A DNA stretch of 64,000 nucleotides from Actinomycetota bacterium (GCA_015660815.1 JACSDF010000002.1:1-64000), one strand, 5' to 3'. Shown: positions 1 to 10,548, numbered from the stretch's first letter. Translations and numbers: made by a program. Notes: generated by a model from the letters alone, not told the origin.

Positions 1-707
1 TCGCTACGAGTACCTAAAGTTTCGGCTCCAATTAATCGAAGTGAGACGTTGGCATCACAGCGAAGTGAGCCCTGCTCCATCTTTACATCGCTCACACCGA
101 GTGATCGTAAAATATCGCGGAGTTCGGCAACATAGGCCTTTGCTACTTCTGGTGCATATTTACCGGTGCCGGGAACAATTTTGGTCACAATTTCAACTAA
201 AGGAATTCCCGCACGGTTGTAATCCAGGAGTGAGTATTCAGCGCCGTGGATACGTCCAGTTGCACCACCTACGTGAAGTGATTTACCAGTGTCTTCCTCC
301 ATATGTACACGTTCGATTTCGATACGAAAGCTCTTAGGACCTTCATCAGTTTCGATCTCAACATCAACGAAACCATTAACGCAGATTGGCTCGTCATACT
401 GCGAAATCTGGAAATTCTTGGGCATATCGGGGTAGAAATAATTCTTGCGCGCAAAGCGAGAAAAAGGTGCAATCGAGCAGTTCAGTGCCAACCCAATTTT
501 GATTGTTGATTCAATCGCTTTTTCATTGACCGTTGGAAGTGCACCAGGCAGAGCTAAGCAGACTGGGCAAGTCTGCGTGTTGGGCTCGCCACCAAACATT
601 GTGCTGCAGCCACAAAACATTTTCGACTCTGTATTCAATTCAACATGAACTTCAAGGCCAAGGACTGGCTCATACTTTGCAATGACTTCATCGTACATAA
701 GTGCCAT
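1..707 (-). CDS. gatB: Aspartyl/glutamyl-tRNA amidotransferase subunit B (5' part only)
   Basis: GatB is the ATP-dependent transamidation subunit of GatCAB. It converts Glu-tRNA(Gln) and/or Asp-tRNA(Asn) to the amide form, using ammonia delivered by GatA. About 235 N-terminal residues are visible; the rest lies beyond the left edge. The reading starts MALMYDEV at the ATG at 707, directly after the gatA stop codon (708-710). The GatB cradle start [10 protein letters not shown] is present, followed by four zinc-type cysteines (C32, C34, C47, C50 in FCGCS and TCPVC). It is the last of a gatC-gatA-gatB run, the usual actinobacterial order. The call is secure; only the 3' end is missing. Confidence 0.95.
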   Translation of the reverse strand, partial: MALMYDEVIAKYEPVLGLEVHVELNTESKMFCGCSTMFGGEPNTQTCPVCLALPGALPTVNEKAIESTIKIGLALNCSIAPFSRFARKNYFYPDMPKNFQISQYDEPICVNGFVDVEIETDEGPKSFRIEIERVHMEEDTGKSLHVGGATGRIHGAEYSLLDYNRAGIPLVEIVTKIVPGTGKYAPEVAKAYVAELRDILRSLGVSDVKMEQGSLRCDANVSLRLIGAETLGTRS

Positions 708-2201
708 TTATTTGCCCACCAATTCTGGCGCCTGTGAAAGCAAAGGCGCGCCCCATTGTGAAAGCAGCGCAGCTTCTAGGGCAGCACCCACCAAGTACAT
801 CCGCTGGTCTTGCATTGCAGGTGCCATAATTTGGAAACCAACGGGCAAACCATCTTCAGGTGCTAGACCTGCAGGTAGCGACATTCCACCAATTCCAGCC
901 ATGTTTACTGGAATAGTTGCAATGTCATTTAAATACATAGCAATCGGATCATTGGATTTTTCGCCGATTTTAAAGGCTGTTGTTGGACAGGTTGGTGAGA
1001 CCATCACATCACACTTTTGAAATGCCTTGTTAAAATCTTGAGTAATAAGCGTGCGCACTTTCTGTGCACTTCCGTAATAGGCATCGTAATATCCAGATGA
1101 AAGTGCATATGTGCCAAGAATAATTCGACGCTTAACTTCGCGTCCAAAGCCAACTTCGCGAGTTAAATTCATTACTGATTCGGCTGATGCGCCATCGACT
1201 TCACCAACCCGCAGGCCATAACGCATGGCATCGAAGCGAGCTAAGTTAGATGAACATTCAGATGGTGCAATTAAATAATATGCGGCTAGTGCATATTCAA
1301 AGTTAGGAGCAGAGACTTCAACTATTTCAGCACCAGCTGCGGCAAGAAGCTCTAATGATTCTTCAAAACGCAGGCGAACACCGCTCTGATAACCATCGCC
1401 ATTTAACTCTTTAACAACACCGATTTTCATTCCTTTTACATCGCCAGATTTTGCCGCCGCAACAACCTGCGGAACTGGCGCGTTTATACTCGTTGAATCC
1501 TTTGGATCGTGACCGGCAATCGCCTCGTGCAAGAGCGCGGCATCTAAAACCGTGCGAGCACATGGCCCTGCTTGATCAAGAGAAGATGAAAAAGCGATTA
1601 AACCAAAGCGAGAGACACCGCCATATGTTGGCTTTACACCAACCGTTCCGGTAACCGCTGCGGGCTGACGAATCGATCCACCTGTGTCGGTTCCGATTGC
1701 AAGTGGTGCTTCAAATGCAGCTAAAGCCGCGGATGATCCTCCACCTGAGCCGCCAGGAATTCGTGTTAAATCCCAAGGGTTGTGTGTTGGACCATAAGCA
1801 GAGTTTTCAGTTGATGAGCCCATTGCAAACTCATCCATATTTGTCTTACCTAAAATAACAACTCCATTATTCTTTAAATTCGTAACAACGGTTGAGTCAT
1901 ATGGTGGACGCCAGCCTTCAAGAATCTTTGAGCCTGCAGTAGTTGGTATGCCTTTTTGCACCATGACATCTTTCAGGGCAAGTGGAACACCGGCCAATGG
2001 CGCAAGTTTTTCTCCAGCTGCACGTAGTGCATCTACTGCGGCAGCTTGTGCAAGTGCACCATCGCTATCAACAAAGAGAAAGGCATGCACATCGGAATCA
2101 ACTGCGGCGATGCGATCTAGATGCGCTTGAGTTAATTCAACCGACGTTGTTTCACCAGCGATAAGTTTTGAAGCCATCTGTGCGGCGGTTAAGTGGATCA
2201 T
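708..2201 (-). CDS. gatA: Aspartyl/glutamyl-tRNA amidotransferase subunit A
   Basis: GatA is the glutaminase subunit of GatCAB; it hydrolyses glutamine and channels ammonia to GatB. The 497-residue length is normal for the family. The amidase-signature Ser-cisSer-Lys triad can be read as K77 (in ALKDVM), S152 (in PGGSGGGSS) and S176 (in [10 protein letters not shown]). The ATG at 2201 overlaps the gatC stop by 4 nt, and the gatA stop abuts the gatB start, so the three subunits are probably translationally coupled. No unusual features. Confidence 0.97.
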   Translation of the reverse strand: MIHLTAAQMASKLIAGETTSVELTQAHLDRIAAVDSDVHAFLFVDSDGALAQAAAVDALRAAGEKLAPLAGVPLALKDVMVQKGIPTTAGSKILEGWRPPYDSTVVTNLKNNGVVILGKTNMDEFAMGSSTENSAYGPTHNPWDLTRIPGGSGGGSSAALAAFEAPLAIGTDTGGSIRQPAAVTGTVGVKPTYGGVSRFGLIAFSSSLDQAGPCARTVLDAALLHEAIAGHDPKDSTSINAPVPQVVAAAKSGDVKGMKIGVVKELNGDGYQSGVRLRFEESLELLAAAGAEIVEVSAPNFEYALAAYYLIAPSECSSNLARFDAMRYGLRVGEVDGASAESVMNLTREVGFGREVKRRIILGTYALSSGYYDAYYGSAQKVRTLITQDFNKAFQKCDVMVSPTCPTTAFKIGEKSNDPIAMYLNDIATIPVNMAGIGGMSLPAGLAPEDGLPVGFQIMAPAMQDQRMYLVGAALEAALLSQWGAPLLSQAPELVGK

Positions 2202-2497
2202 GCCTCTTCACCCAAAATCTGTGGGACGCGAAAACGTGAATCCTCTTGTGCAGGTGCTCCCGATAATGCTGCTTCGGGGGTCAGGGATGGGACAACAACA
2301 TCGGGGCGAAAAACATTTCGTAGAGGCAGTGGATGCGAAGTTGGCTCAACATCAGCGCCGGCTACTTCTTGCACTCTGGCAACTGCGTCCAAAATAACCG
2401 TAAACTCATTAGATAAGTTAACGAGCTCTTCTTCGCTCATTTCGATGCGCGCAAGGCGTGCAAGATTTGCGACATCATCGCGTGAAAGGCTGCTCAT
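2198..2497 (-). CDS. gatC: Aspartyl/glutamyl-tRNA amidotransferase subunit C
   Basis: GatC is the small subunit that wraps around GatA and stabilises the GatA-GatB complex. At 99 residues it has the usual size. The N-terminus ([20 protein letters not shown]) is the typical GatC helix pattern, and the C-terminal part has the LR.DVV form found near the end of family members. It is the first gene of the gatCAB set and overlaps gatA by 4 nt. It starts about 28 nt after the proA stop on the same strand, so co-transcription with proA is plausible. Confidence 0.95.
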   Translation of the reverse strand: MSSLSRDDVANLARLARIEMSEEELVNLSNEFTVILDAVARVQEVAGADVEPTSHPLPLRNVFRPDVVVPSLTPEAALSGAPAQEDSRFRVPQILGEEA

Positions 2498-2524
2498 AGG
2501 TGTGGAGTCTAATTAATTTGCAGG

Positions 2525-3787
2525 TTAACTGCGAATTTGACCATTGCCGGTGACGATCCAGGTAGTTGTTGTCATAGCCTCTAATCCCATAGGACCGCGG
2601 GCATGGAGTTTTTGATTTGAAATTCCAATTTCAGCGCCAAAGCCCATCTGCTCACCATCCGTAAATCGAGTCGATGTGTTTACCATTACCGCCGCGCAAT
2701 CACTAAGAGCGATAAATCTGGCGGCATTAGCTTTATTGTCAGTCACTATCGCCTCGGTATGTTGGGTTCCGTATTTAGCGATGTGATCACTGGCGGCATC
2801 AACTGAATCCACCACTGCCACATTCATCTCAAGGGTTCCATACTCAGTTGACCAGTTATCTTCAGTTGCAAGGCTGGCAGGTATTGAATTGGCCAAAGCA
2901 AGTGAGGCGGCATCGCAGTGCAAAATCACGCCAGCCTCATTGAGGGCGGCCATAGCAACGGGTAAAAACTCATCCGCGATATTTTTATGCACTAAAAGTG
3001 TTTCGGCAGCATTACACACGCTTGGGCGTTGAACTTTCGAGTTAATAATGATTGGCAGCGCGATTGAGAGATCTGCAAACTCATCGATAAATACATGACA
3101 GACACCCGCACCAGTTTCAATTGTAGGAACGGTAGATTCGTCAACCACCATTCGTATGAGCGAAGCGCTACCGCGTGGGATGACAAGGTCAACTTTTCCA
3201 CGAGCATGTAGTAGCGCCTTTACGGTATCGCGATCATCGGAAGGTACTAATTGAATTACCTCTGGTGAAATCGATGTTGTCGCTAAGGCATCACGCATGA
3301 CAGTTACAAGAATTAGGTTACTGTCGGCGGCGTTTGATGATCCACGTAACAGTGCGGCATTTCCAGACATGAGCAAAATAACTGCCGCATCTATGGTGAC
3401 ATTTGGACGCGCCTCATAAACCATTCCGATGACACCAAATGGAACGGTTATTTGTTGTAGTTCAATTCCATTAGGGAGTACTGATTGGCGAAGAGTTTTA
3501 CCGAGTGGATCTTCAAGGGCTGCGACTTGGCGCGCACCTTCGGCGATTCCAGCTACGCGTGCTGGAGTCAATAACAGGCGATCTAAGAGAGATGGATTTA
3601 ATTCGGCTGCACGGCCTCGAGACATATCTTTTTCATTAGCGATGAGAATTTCGGAACTGCGAATATCAATTGCATCGGCGATAGAGAGTAAGGCCGCGCT
3701 TCGCTCTGCCCCGGTGGCAACACTCAACGTACGTGCGGCAATGCGCGCAGTATCAGCGAGTTTTGAAATTAGCGCCGTGGCATCCAT
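2525..3787 (-). CDS. proA: Glutamate-5-semialdehyde dehydrogenase (gamma-glutamyl phosphate reductase)
   Basis: ProA reduces gamma-glutamyl phosphate to glutamate-5-semialdehyde with NADPH, the second step of proline synthesis in the cytoplasm. The 420-residue aldehyde-dehydrogenase-fold protein is full length. The conserved PFGVIGMVYEARPNVTID block lies at about residues 116-133, and the catalytic cysteine is C258 in PSVCNAAETLLV. The partner gene proB lies upstream on the same strand but is separated by a convergent gene of about 1.1 kb, so the usual proB-proA adjacency is broken here. A different start within the first few codons cannot be excluded. Confidence 0.96.
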   Translation of the reverse strand: MDATALISKLADTARIAARTLSVATGAERSAALLSIADAIDIRSSEILIANEKDMSRGRAAELNPSLLDRLLLTPARVAGIAEGARQVAALEDPLGKTLRQSVLPNGIELQQITVPFGVIGMVYEARPNVTIDAAVILLMSGNAALLRGSSNAADSNLILVTVMRDALATTSISPEVIQLVPSDDRDTVKALLHARGKVDLVIPRGSASLIRMVVDESTVPTIETGAGVCHVFIDEFADLSIALPIIINSKVQRPSVCNAAETLLVHKNIADEFLPVAMAALNEAGVILHCDAASLALANSIPASLATEDNWSTEYGTLEMNVAVVDSVDAASDHIAKYGTQHTEAIVTDNKANAARFIALSDCAAVMVNTSTRFTDGEQMGFGAEIGISNQKLHARGPMGLEAMTTTTWIVTGNGQIRS

Positions 3788-3820
3788 GCGGGCAAGACTA
3801 TCGGCAGTTAGGCTCGTGGC

Positions 3821-4960
3821 GTGTTCAAATTAATTCCCAGATTGCTCGTCTCCGTTTTCGTCCTGTATATAGCCCTATTCGGTTTAACCAAGGCGATTAG
3901 ATATCCCGAGCCAATCGCCGCGATCAAGTTAGGTCTAGCACCTGCATCGAAGACTCCGGATTTAATGCCGGCACATACAATCAATGCCGCTGATGTACCT
4001 GCGAATTGGAGTACAGGAGCTGAAGAAATGCCGGCAACTGTAGATTTTGAAGGCGCGCAAGTTACTTTCGATGAATTTTTAGCCTCAACCAACACAAATG
4101 CTTTCTTAGTCATTCGTGATGGTGTTTTGACATATGAAAAGTATTTAAATGGGATGAGTGCGCAAACACGACTTCCATCGTATTCAGTGGCGAAAACAAT
4201 GACTTCGTTGATGATTGGAAAGTTAATTGATGAGGGATCAATTAACGAGAGCGACACTTTCGTAAGTATTTTGCCACAATTCAAAGCGGGTACTTCCTTT
4301 GACAAGGTCACTATCAGAGATCTACTCGATATGAAGGCCGGGGTTGGAGTTTCCGATAACTACCCCACTGGTCCAAGCGGGTGGGGTGTCGCAATTGCTC
4401 AAATGTATGCCTCCACCGATGTTGATTGGTTTTTAATGCATAACCGAATGATGAAAGAAGAGCCTGGTGCATTCGCTGAATATCGTTCAGTCGATACACA
4501 AATGCTAGGAATGATTATCAAGAAAGTTACTGGTCGAAGTTTGGTCGACTATTTCAGCGAAAACATCTGGCAAAAAGTTGGAGCTAGTGAAATCGCAACA
4601 TGGAACGTTGACCGCGTTGGAGGAACTGAAAAAGCTTTCTGTTGTTTCAATGCGACTGCCCGAGATTATGCTTTAGTCGGAACTGAGTTAATCAAACCGA
4701 CATCAAACATTATTAGTGGCGCTTGGCTAACTCGGATCTCTACCTCCGTGGTAACCCTTGATTATGGTTGGGGTTATGGTGCCCAAGTCTGGCATCCATA
4801 TCCAGGCATTAACTTAATGTTGGGGCTACATGGTCAATTTGTCTGGATGGATCCGGCCAATAAAACTGTCATCGTAAAACTCAGTGATGAGCCGACGAGT
4901 TCTGATGGACGTAGTGAACGTGTTGCACCAGTTCTAAAGTTGATCTCAGAGCAAAACTAA
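3821..4960 (+). CDS. Membrane-anchored serine beta-lactamase-fold hydrolase (class C / esterase-like family)
   Basis: This 379-residue protein of the penicillin-binding/beta-lactamase-like serine hydrolase family starts at GTG 3821. A single hydrophobic segment (about residues 8-24) should act as a membrane anchor or signal. The nucleophile motif SxxK is S122-V-A-K125. The second motif reads Y221-R-S rather than YxN, and LHGQF near the C-terminus sits where the KTG-like motif is expected. The family includes esterases, peptidases and lactamases, so the substrate cannot be assigned and drug resistance should not be inferred. The gene is on the opposite strand between proB and proA. Its 3' end overlaps the 3' end of proB by 15 nt, so it looks inserted into an ancestral proBA unit. 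Confidence 0.85.
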   Translation: MFKLIPRLLVSVFVLYIALFGLTKAIRYPEPIAAIKLGLAPASKTPDLMPAHTINAADVPANWSTGAEEMPATVDFEGAQVTFDEFLASTNTNAFLVIRDGVLTYEKYLNGMSAQTRLPSYSVAKTMTSLMIGKLIDEGSINESDTFVSILPQFKAGTSFDKVTIRDLLDMKAGVGVSDNYPTGPSGWGVAIAQMYASTDVDWFLMHNRMMKEEPGAFAEYRSVDTQMLGMIIKKVTGRSLVDYFSENIWQKVGASEIATWNVDRVGGTEKAFCCFNATARDYALVGTELIKPTSNIISGAWLTRISTSVVTLDYGWGYGAQVWHPYPGINLMLGLHGQFVWMDPANKTVIVKLSDEPTSSDGRSERVAPVLKLISEQN

Positions 4961-6061
4961 ATCATCGCGGTGAACTAATTCACGCTCATATTCAGGCCCA
5001 AGTGCTTGGGCTAACTCTTTAGTCGATCGACCCAGCATCACTGGAATCTCTTCACTATCAAATGCCACGAGTCCTCGAGCGATAACTGTGGCATCTGGCC
5101 CAACTAATTCAACGGCATCCCCTGCAATGAAATCACCGTGAACTGCGGTAACACCGGCTGGCAAAAGCGAGGTTCCGCGTTCCAAAATTGCTTTTACTGC
5201 GCCTGCATCTAGAACAAGTTTTCCTTGCGTTGTTGTTGCATGAGCTAGCCACAACAGGCGCGAAGTAGTTTTGCTTGTATGTGCATGAAAATACGTTCCG
5301 AACTCTGCACCATTCATGCTCTGATCGACATCGGCTAATGAAGTTAAGAGCATCGGGATACCAGCGCTAGTGGCAATTCGAGCCGCTTCAACTTTAGTGA
5401 CCATTCCTCCGCTACCGACGCCGGCAGAGCCTGCACCACCGAGAACGATGTTTTCTATATCTGAAATATCTGCGACTTCATGGATTGCTTTAGCACCTGG
5501 CTGAGTTGGTGGCGCGTCATATAAGGCATCTATATCTGAAACAAGCACTAATAAATCTGCGCCGATAAGAAGTGCAACGAGTGCGGCTAAGCGATCGTTA
5601 TCACCGAAGCGAATCTCTTGGGTTCCGACCGAATCGTTTTCATTAATCACCGGCACGACGCCGAGTTGAAGCAGGCGATATAAAGTGCGTTGCGCATTTT
5701 GATAATGTGATCGGCGCACAACATCTTCGGTAGTAATTAAAACTTGGGACGCGGTGATTGAATGTTTGGCAAAACTCTGCGTGTAGTGAGCGATCAATAA
5801 ACCTTGACCCACCGATGCTGCAGCTTGTGCAGTTGCCAAATCTTTAGGACGCGACGTCAAGCCAAGTGGAGCAAGACCTGCGGCAATTGCTCCGGATGAG
5901 ACGATAACAACGTCGGCACCACGCGCTTTACACACTGCGACGACGTCAGCAAGTTTTTCAATTGCAGCCCCATCTAACTGGGACCCCGCCTTACCGGTGA
6001 GTGAGGATGAACCAATCTTGATGACGATGCGTTTGGCAGAGGTGATCTGCGCTCGGCTCAC
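4946..6061 (-). CDS. proB: Glutamate 5-kinase
   Basis: ProB phosphorylates glutamate on the gamma-carboxyl, the committed and normally proline-inhibited step of proline synthesis. The 371-residue length fits the two-domain form: an amino-acid kinase domain ([14 protein letters not shown] at residues 11-24, [41 protein letters not shown]) followed by a C-terminal PUA domain. The start ATG at 6061 overlaps the obgE stop by 4 nt, so the two are probably coupled. Its 3' end overlaps the convergent beta-lactamase-fold gene. Confidence 0.97.
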   Translation of the reverse strand: MSRAQITSAKRIVIKIGSSSLTGKAGSQLDGAAIEKLADVVAVCKARGADVVIVSSGAIAAGLAPLGLTSRPKDLATAQAAASVGQGLLIAHYTQSFAKHSITASQVLITTEDVVRRSHYQNAQRTLYRLLQLGVVPVINENDSVGTQEIRFGDNDRLAALVALLIGADLLVLVSDIDALYDAPPTQPGAKAIHEVADISDIENIVLGGAGSAGVGSGGMVTKVEAARIATSAGIPMLLTSLADVDQSMNGAEFGTYFHAHTSKTTSRLLWLAHATTTQGKLVLDAGAVKAILERGTSLLPAGVTAVHGDFIAGDAVELVGPDATVIARGLVAFDSEEIPVMLGRSTKELAQALGPEYERELVHRDDLVLL

Positions 6062-7593
6062 TTGGCATCTCCATCCTCTGATGTTTCATTAACGACTTCT
6101 ATTGCTTCATCAACAATAAGTGGTGAAAGTTTAGGCGTGTGAGGGTCGCTTATGTTGTACTCCCACTGCTTAGCGACTTCATCATCGCTTAAGACATCCT
6201 CTACTTCTACCCGCTCGCTCTGCGCCCATGTCGATTCAAGGCGTGAATCTTCGCCGCGGCGATGCAAATGGCCAGCTAACTGTTCGGCCCCGGCCTCAAT
6301 CGTTGGCTCCCAATCAAAGACGACTTCAGTAGCGCCATCACCGATTCGAACTTCACTTCCGGCAACTGCGCCTTTTTTGAAGAGATCCTTTTCAACGCCT
6401 AATTGAGCTAAGCGATCTGCTAAGTAACCAATAGCTTCGGCGTTTTTGAAGTTAGTTTGACGAACCCACCGTTCAACTTTCTTACCGCGCACAGTAAATG
6501 AACCATCGGCATTTGCTTTAACCGCATATCCAGAGTCATCGACTGCCACTGGGCGCAAGACAATTCGCGTGCGCACTTCAACAACTGCAGCTGCGCGATC
6601 TTTTTGAATCAAACGCGCCATTGCATAAGTGAGCTCTTGCAGTCCGGCGCGAGAAGCGGCCGATACTGGATAGACCTCATAACCCTTTTCGCGAAGTTCC
6701 TCTGCAACCATGTCGGCCATCGCTTGACCATCAGGTAGATCGATTTTGTTAAGCGCGATGATTCGTACGCGATCTTCCAGGCCGCCATAGATCGCGAGTT
6801 CATTTTCAATAATCTCAAGATCATGTACTGGGTTACGATCGGTTTCTAGGGTTCCGCAGTCAAGTACATGTACTAATGCAACACAGCGCTCAACATGGCG
6901 TAAAAACTCAAGACCTAAACCTTTACCCTGACTTGCTCCCGGAATTAAACCTGGAACATCGGCGACGGTAAAACGTGTCTCACCTGCTTGGACAACACCT
7001 AAGTTTGGGACAAGCGTTGTAAATGGATAATCGGCAATCTTTGGACGCGCTGCAGATATCGCGGCAATTAAGGAGGATTTGCCGGCACTTGGATAACCAA
7101 CGAGTGCAATGTCGGCTACGGATTTAAGTTCTAATGAAAGTGTGCGCTCTTCACCAGGTTCGCCAAGAAGTGCGAAGCCAGGTGCTCGACGTTTAGATGA
7201 TGCGAGGGCAAGATTGCCAAGTCCACCATGACCACCTTGGGCTGCAATAAATATGGTTCCGTTGCCGATTAAATCTGCGATTTGTTCGCCATTACTATCG
7301 AGAACGACGGTTCCATTTGGAACTCCGAGAATTAAATCATCGCCTTGATAGCCATCTTTGCGATCGCCATAACCTTGATGACCCGATGTTGCTTTACGGT
7401 GAGGTGAGTGGTGAAAATCTAAAAGCGTAGTAACCGATGGATCGACAACGAGAACTACATCTCCACCGCGCCCACCATTTCCGCCATCTGGTCCACCTAG
7501 TGGCTTAAATTTTTCGCGCTTAACAGAGACACAGCCGTCGCCACCTTTTCCAGCAGTGGCATAGAGAGTTACACGATCGACGAAAGTTGTCAT
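6058..7593 (-). CDS. obgE: GTPase ObgE/CgtA
   Basis: Obg is a ribosome-associated GTPase needed for 50S assembly and stress control. Domains in order are: the glycine-rich Obg fold ([21 protein letters not shown], residues about 1-158), the G domain (G1 GYPSAGKSS at about 166-174, G3 DVPGL, G4 NKID at about 282-285) and a C-terminal OCT domain with an acidic tail. I chose ATG 7593 (MTTFVDRV, 511 aa) over an in-frame ATG six codons upstream because GGGAG lies 8 nt before 7593 and nothing precedes the earlier ATG. It follows the rplU-rpmA terminator and overlaps proB by 4 nt. Confidence 0.96.
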   Translation of the reverse strand: MTTFVDRVTLYATAGKGGDGCVSVKREKFKPLGGPDGGNGGRGGDVVLVVDPSVTTLLDFHHSPHRKATSGHQGYGDRKDGYQGDDLILGVPNGTVVLDSNGEQIADLIGNGTIFIAAQGGHGGLGNLALASSKRRAPGFALLGEPGEERTLSLELKSVADIALVGYPSAGKSSLIAAISAARPKIADYPFTTLVPNLGVVQAGETRFTVADVPGLIPGASQGKGLGLEFLRHVERCVALVHVLDCGTLETDRNPVHDLEIIENELAIYGGLEDRVRIIALNKIDLPDGQAMADMVAEELREKGYEVYPVSAASRAGLQELTYAMARLIQKDRAAAVVEVRTRIVLRPVAVDDSGYAVKANADGSFTVRGKKVERWVRQTNFKNAEAIGYLADRLAQLGVEKDLFKKGAVAGSEVRIGDGATEVVFDWEPTIEAGAEQLAGHLHRRGEDSRLESTWAQSERVEVEDVLSDDEVAKQWEYNISDPHTPKLSPLIVDEAIEVVNETSEDGDAK

Positions 7594-7676
7594 CTCATGT
7601 ACTCCCTTCACATTAATAGTTTCTAATTAATCTCTTCTTATTATTAATTACTAATTACTTTTCACAATCAACTGCA

Positions 7677-7708
7677 ATAAAAAAGCGAGCCACGATTCGC
7701 GGCTCGCT
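7677..7708 (-). terminator. Rho-independent terminator of the rplU-rpmA operon
   Basis: On the minus strand an 8-bp GC-rich stem (AGCGAGCC/GGCTCGCT) with a short loop is followed at once by a run of six T. It lies about 20 nt after the rpmA stop and before obgE, so the ribosomal-protein genes appear to be terminated separately from obgE-proB. Confidence 0.8.
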
Positions 7709-7727
7709 CTATTATGAGAAACCTAAA

Positions 7728-7982
7728 TTAAGCAGCCGGAACCACGTTCACTACACGACGTCCGCGAGCGCGACCGAATTCAACTGCACCTGCTGCTAGA
7801 GCAAAGAGCGTGTCATCCTTACCGCGTCCTACGTTCTTTCCTGGATGAAAATGTGTTCCGCGCTGACGGACCAAAATCTCGCCTGCGTTAACTTCCTGGC
7901 CACCAAAACGCTTGATGCCGAGGTACTGTGGATTTGAGTCGCGACCGTTACGTGTCGAGGAGACACCCTTCTTGCTTGCCAT
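7728..7982 (-). CDS. rpmA: 50S ribosomal protein L27
   Basis: This is bacterial L27, whose N-terminus reaches the peptidyl-transferase centre. At 84 residues it has the normal length and reads [22 protein letters not shown], followed by the [10 protein letters not shown] core. There is no N-terminal cleavage extension of the Firmicutes type. It lies 13 nt downstream of rplU on the same strand, the universal rplU-rpmA pair, and is closed by a hairpin terminator. Confidence 0.98.
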   Translation of the reverse strand: MASKKGVSSTRNGRDSNPQYLGIKRFGGQEVNAGEILVRQRGTHFHPGKNVGRGKDDTLFALAAGAVEFGRARGRRVVNVVPAA

Positions 7983-7995
7983 TTCGCTCTCTCCT

Positions 7996-8310
7996 TTACT
8001 TCGCGCCGTTGATGGCGGTAATTTTTACGCGTGTGAGCTGGGCACGAAAGCCTTGACGACGACGGTGACCTGTCTTGTTCTTGTAGCGCAAGATGTCGAT
8101 CTTTGGTCCCTTAGTCTCTTCCAAAACTTCGCCAGTTACTTTTATTGCAGCTAATGCCGCGGCATCGGTAGTAACAGTTTCGCCATCGACAAGGAGAAGG
8201 GCAGGAAATGAGACAGTTGCACCAACAGCAGCGGCCATACGATCGACTGTCACTGTGTCGCCAACTGCGACTTTTTCCTGGCGTCCGCCAGCTTTAACGA
8301 TTGCGTACAC
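7996..8310 (-). CDS. rplU: 50S ribosomal protein L21
   Basis: L21 binds 23S rRNA in the large subunit. The 104-residue protein begins at GTG 8310 ([18 protein letters not shown]) with GGAG 7 nt upstream. The C-terminal signature [19 protein letters not shown] is present. It is first in the rplU-rpmA operon. Its leader contains a small hairpin and a plausible promoter (separate entries). Confidence 0.98.
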   Translation of the reverse strand: MYAIVKAGGRQEKVAVGDTVTVDRMAAAVGATVSFPALLLVDGETVTTDAAALAAIKVTGEVLEETKGPKIDILRYKNKTGHRRRQGFRAQLTRVKITAINGAK

Positions 8311-8331
8311 GTGTTACTCCAGTTCAATTAA

Positions 8332-8353
8332 GCCCGCTCAAATGGCGGCGGGC
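8332..8353 (-). promoter_or_regulatory. Hairpin in the rplU 5' leader
   Basis: A 6-bp GC stem (GCCCGC/GCGGGC) with a 10-nt loop lies about 20-45 nt upstream of the rplU GTG. Leaders of L21 operons in several bacteria carry autoregulatory structures. The position suits such a role, but the stem is short and no known motif was recognised, so this is tentative. Confidence 0.35.
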
Positions 8354-8361
8354 AGAGGATA

Positions 8362-8391
8362 AGAGTACGGATGCTCGCCCCTTACGGTCAA
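8362..8391 (-). promoter_or_regulatory. Candidate sigma-70-type promoter of rplU-rpmA
   Basis: On the minus strand TTGACC (8391-8386) and TACTCT (8367-8362) are separated by 18 nt. They lie 50-80 nt upstream of the rplU start and just after the stop of the preceding NHL-protein gene, with no competing coding sequence. Confidence 0.5.
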
Positions 8392-8421
8392 ATTGCCACA
8401 TTCGTAGCTAATTCAGCGAAT

Positions 8422-10548
8422 TTACGGCGATAAGGCGTAGCGCAGAACTCGGTGCCCAAATTTACGCTCACCGACCCAGAGATAGCCATTTGCCACCCAC
8501 AGCGATGCTGGCCAGCGAACTTCAGTGGCTGAATGTGCAGGCCTCGTATCAGTAGATGATGTCGCACCTAAATATGCATCAGGTAACCCGCCAGCCAGGG
8601 CCGAGCTCACGCTATTCCATACAAGGATCCGGTGAAAGGAAGTATCGGCAACAAAGAGTGCACCATTTGCAACGAATGCATCACTTGGTAAATTCATCGC
8701 CACACCACTGACTGTGCCACTTGTTGAAGCGTTTTGACTGAGTGTGGCAACTGACCAAAGTAATACATGTGGGTTTGCGTAGAGGCTTGTTCCAGTCAGC
8801 CACGTGCCATCGGATCGAATTCGATTTAGTGTCGCATTAATTGAAAAATCAGGGCTGTCATTTTTATCACTTGGAAAACCCGACCATACATATATCTTCT
8901 TTGCGTCAGTATCTAGAATATAAAAATACTTATTATCTGCAGCCACTCGAAGCGCGCCACCGAAAGTCACATTGCCTATTGAGTTAGAGATATTTAGTAT
9001 CGGAAGGTCTGTTGTTTTTGTAGGAATTCCGCGCCAGATGACAAAGGTTTTCTCTCCCGCTAAGGCGTAAAGCGGTTTTCCATCTGCTGCGACCGTTGCT
9101 GCAGAAGAGTCGGGCTGAAAATCCATTGCCAAGAGCTGATTACTCGCTTTTTGATTCTGTGTTGTCCAAACTAAATCAGGTTTAGCTCCATCGGTTGCGG
9201 GGATTGATTTCCAAACATAAATCTTCCGGTCAAAGTCGCTGTTAATCGCCATTGCCCCGCCCAAAGTCGCAACTTGTGGATTTGTAATTAAATAGTTTGC
9301 CTGCAAAGTATTTTCAATAGCCTGTCCTACGTAATCACCATTTCCAGATTTCGAAGCTCCACTTGGGCCGGCAGATCCCAGATAAAAATTCGCTGCTGCA
9401 CTGGCTCCAGGAATTCCTTTGAAAACTGCGATTCGATTACCGTTGTACTCAGATACATATGTATATCCATTAATAATCTCAACGTCTCCGCCATCTCCAC
9501 CATCAAAAGGAGTTTGACTCGCAATTCTTGTGGCAGTGGGTTGGGTTGCGGGAGCACCTGAATATTCGACTAGCCATGTTGCAAGCAGATACATCTTTCC
9601 TGTCGCTGCATCAAAAGAACCAGAGGGCCACGCGCCATTTGTATCCGATGGGACAATATCGTAAGAAACCGCTGCGCTTGAAGAGGTTGGCCACGTGGCA
9701 AAAACATGTGCCACATGTTCAACCTGGCATTTGCCATTGTGGTCACCAACGATGATTGCCGTTCCGTTGCTCGTAACACCTCGCGGAGTTCCGAGACAAT
9801 TCGTTGTATTCCCAGTCAATGTTATATCTGCGGGTTCTGTTCCGGCCGAAGGAAAAGTATTCCAAATTCTTAGTTGAGATTTCCCGGTCGCGGATACGAC
9901 AACTTTTGTTCCGTTAGACCAGACACCCCATGGCCAGGCATCAGCTCCAAGATCAATTGCATAGTTTGCACTCTGACCAGTGAGAGTAGGCACCGCGTTC
10001 CACACAAGAATCCGATTATTGTCAGTATCAGCGACCAGAAGTTTGCCTGTGCTAGTCACAACTAAATCACTTGGCCAATTGCATTGATTAAGACCGGATC
10101 CACTTCCGATCCCAGTTGCCGAACTTTGGCAGAGTACAAAATCGGGAGTCGTTGAAGATGAGGTTGGTGCGTTGTTCCAGACCAAAATCCTATTATTTCC
10201 GCGATCTGCCACCATTAAATTAGTTCCATTTGATGCTAAACCGCTTGGATGATCAAAGATCGATGAACTTGTAGTCGTTGCAAAACCTAATGCCGATAAG
10301 TATCCACTAGGAATTGTATTTGCACTGATCCGAGTATTAGTCGTCTCAGTGAGTGCTGAGTAGGTTGATGCGATTTCTACAGGTGCAATGTTCTCATCGG
10401 CGGGTGGTTGGTTTGGTTGTGGTTGGTTTGGTTGTGGTTGGTTTGGTTGTGGTTGGTTTGGTTGTGGTTGGTTTGGTTGTGGTTGGTTTGGTTGTGGGTT
10501 GTGGTTGGTTTGGTATGACGGTTCCTTTATTCCAAACCAGCTTCCCAC
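8422..10548 (-). CDS. NHL-type beta-propeller part of a secreted protein (out of frame with its signal peptide)
   Basis: After a short QPNQP-repeat linker, about 650 residues form repeated blade units. Motifs such as NGTNLMVADRGNNRILVWN and LLVADTDNNRILVWN recur roughly every 45-60 residues, as in NHL/SMP-30-like beta-propellers of extracellular proteins. The apparent GTG start at 10548 is not credible, because that stretch encodes the cysteine module of the overlapping upstream frame. The true N-terminus is the 10705 gene (next entry), in a different frame because of a 7-nt tandem duplication at 10490-10503. Removing one 7-mer gives a single 758-residue protein: signal peptide, Cys module, Pro/Gln/Asn linker, propeller. 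Function is probably extracellular binding or scaffolding; the ligand is unknown. Confidence 0.75.
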   Translation of the reverse strand: MGSWFGIKEPSYQTNHNPQPNQPQPNQPQPNQPQPNQPQPNQPQPNQPPADENIAPVEIASTYSALTETTNTRISANTIPSGYLSALGFATTTSSSIFDHPSGLASNGTNLMVADRGNNRILVWNNAPTSSSTTPDFVLCQSSATGIGSGSGLNQCNWPSDLVVTSTGKLLVADTDNNRILVWNAVPTLTGQSANYAIDLGADAWPWGVWSNGTKVVVSATGKSQLRIWNTFPSAGTEPADITLTGNTTNCLGTPRGVTSNGTAIIVGDHNGKCQVEHVAHVFATWPTSSSAAVSYDIVPSDTNGAWPSGSFDAATGKMYLLATWLVEYSGAPATQPTATRIASQTPFDGGDGGDVEIINGYTYVSEYNGNRIAVFKGIPGASAAANFYLGSAGPSGASKSGNGDYVGQAIENTLQANYLITNPQVATLGGAMAINSDFDRKIYVWKSIPATDGAKPDLVWTTQNQKASNQLLAMDFQPDSSAATVAADGKPLYALAGEKTFVIWRGIPTKTTDLPILNISNSIGNVTFGGALRVAADNKYFYILDTDAKKIYVWSGFPSDKNDSPDFSINATLNRIRSDGTWLTGTSLYANPHVLLWSVATLSQNASTSGTVSGVAMNLPSDAFVANGALFVADTSFHRILVWNSVSSALAGGLPDAYLGATSSTDTRPAHSATEVRWPASLWVANGYLWVGERKFGHRVLRYALSP

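Noticed and set aside
3821..4960. Antibiotic-resistance beta-lactamase
   Set aside because: Only the SxxK fold signature is clear; the YxN and KTG positions are altered and the family is dominated by esterases and peptidases.
10406..10514. Possible CRISPR array
   Set aside because: Units are 15 bp, contiguous and lack spacers, and they lie inside a coding frame.
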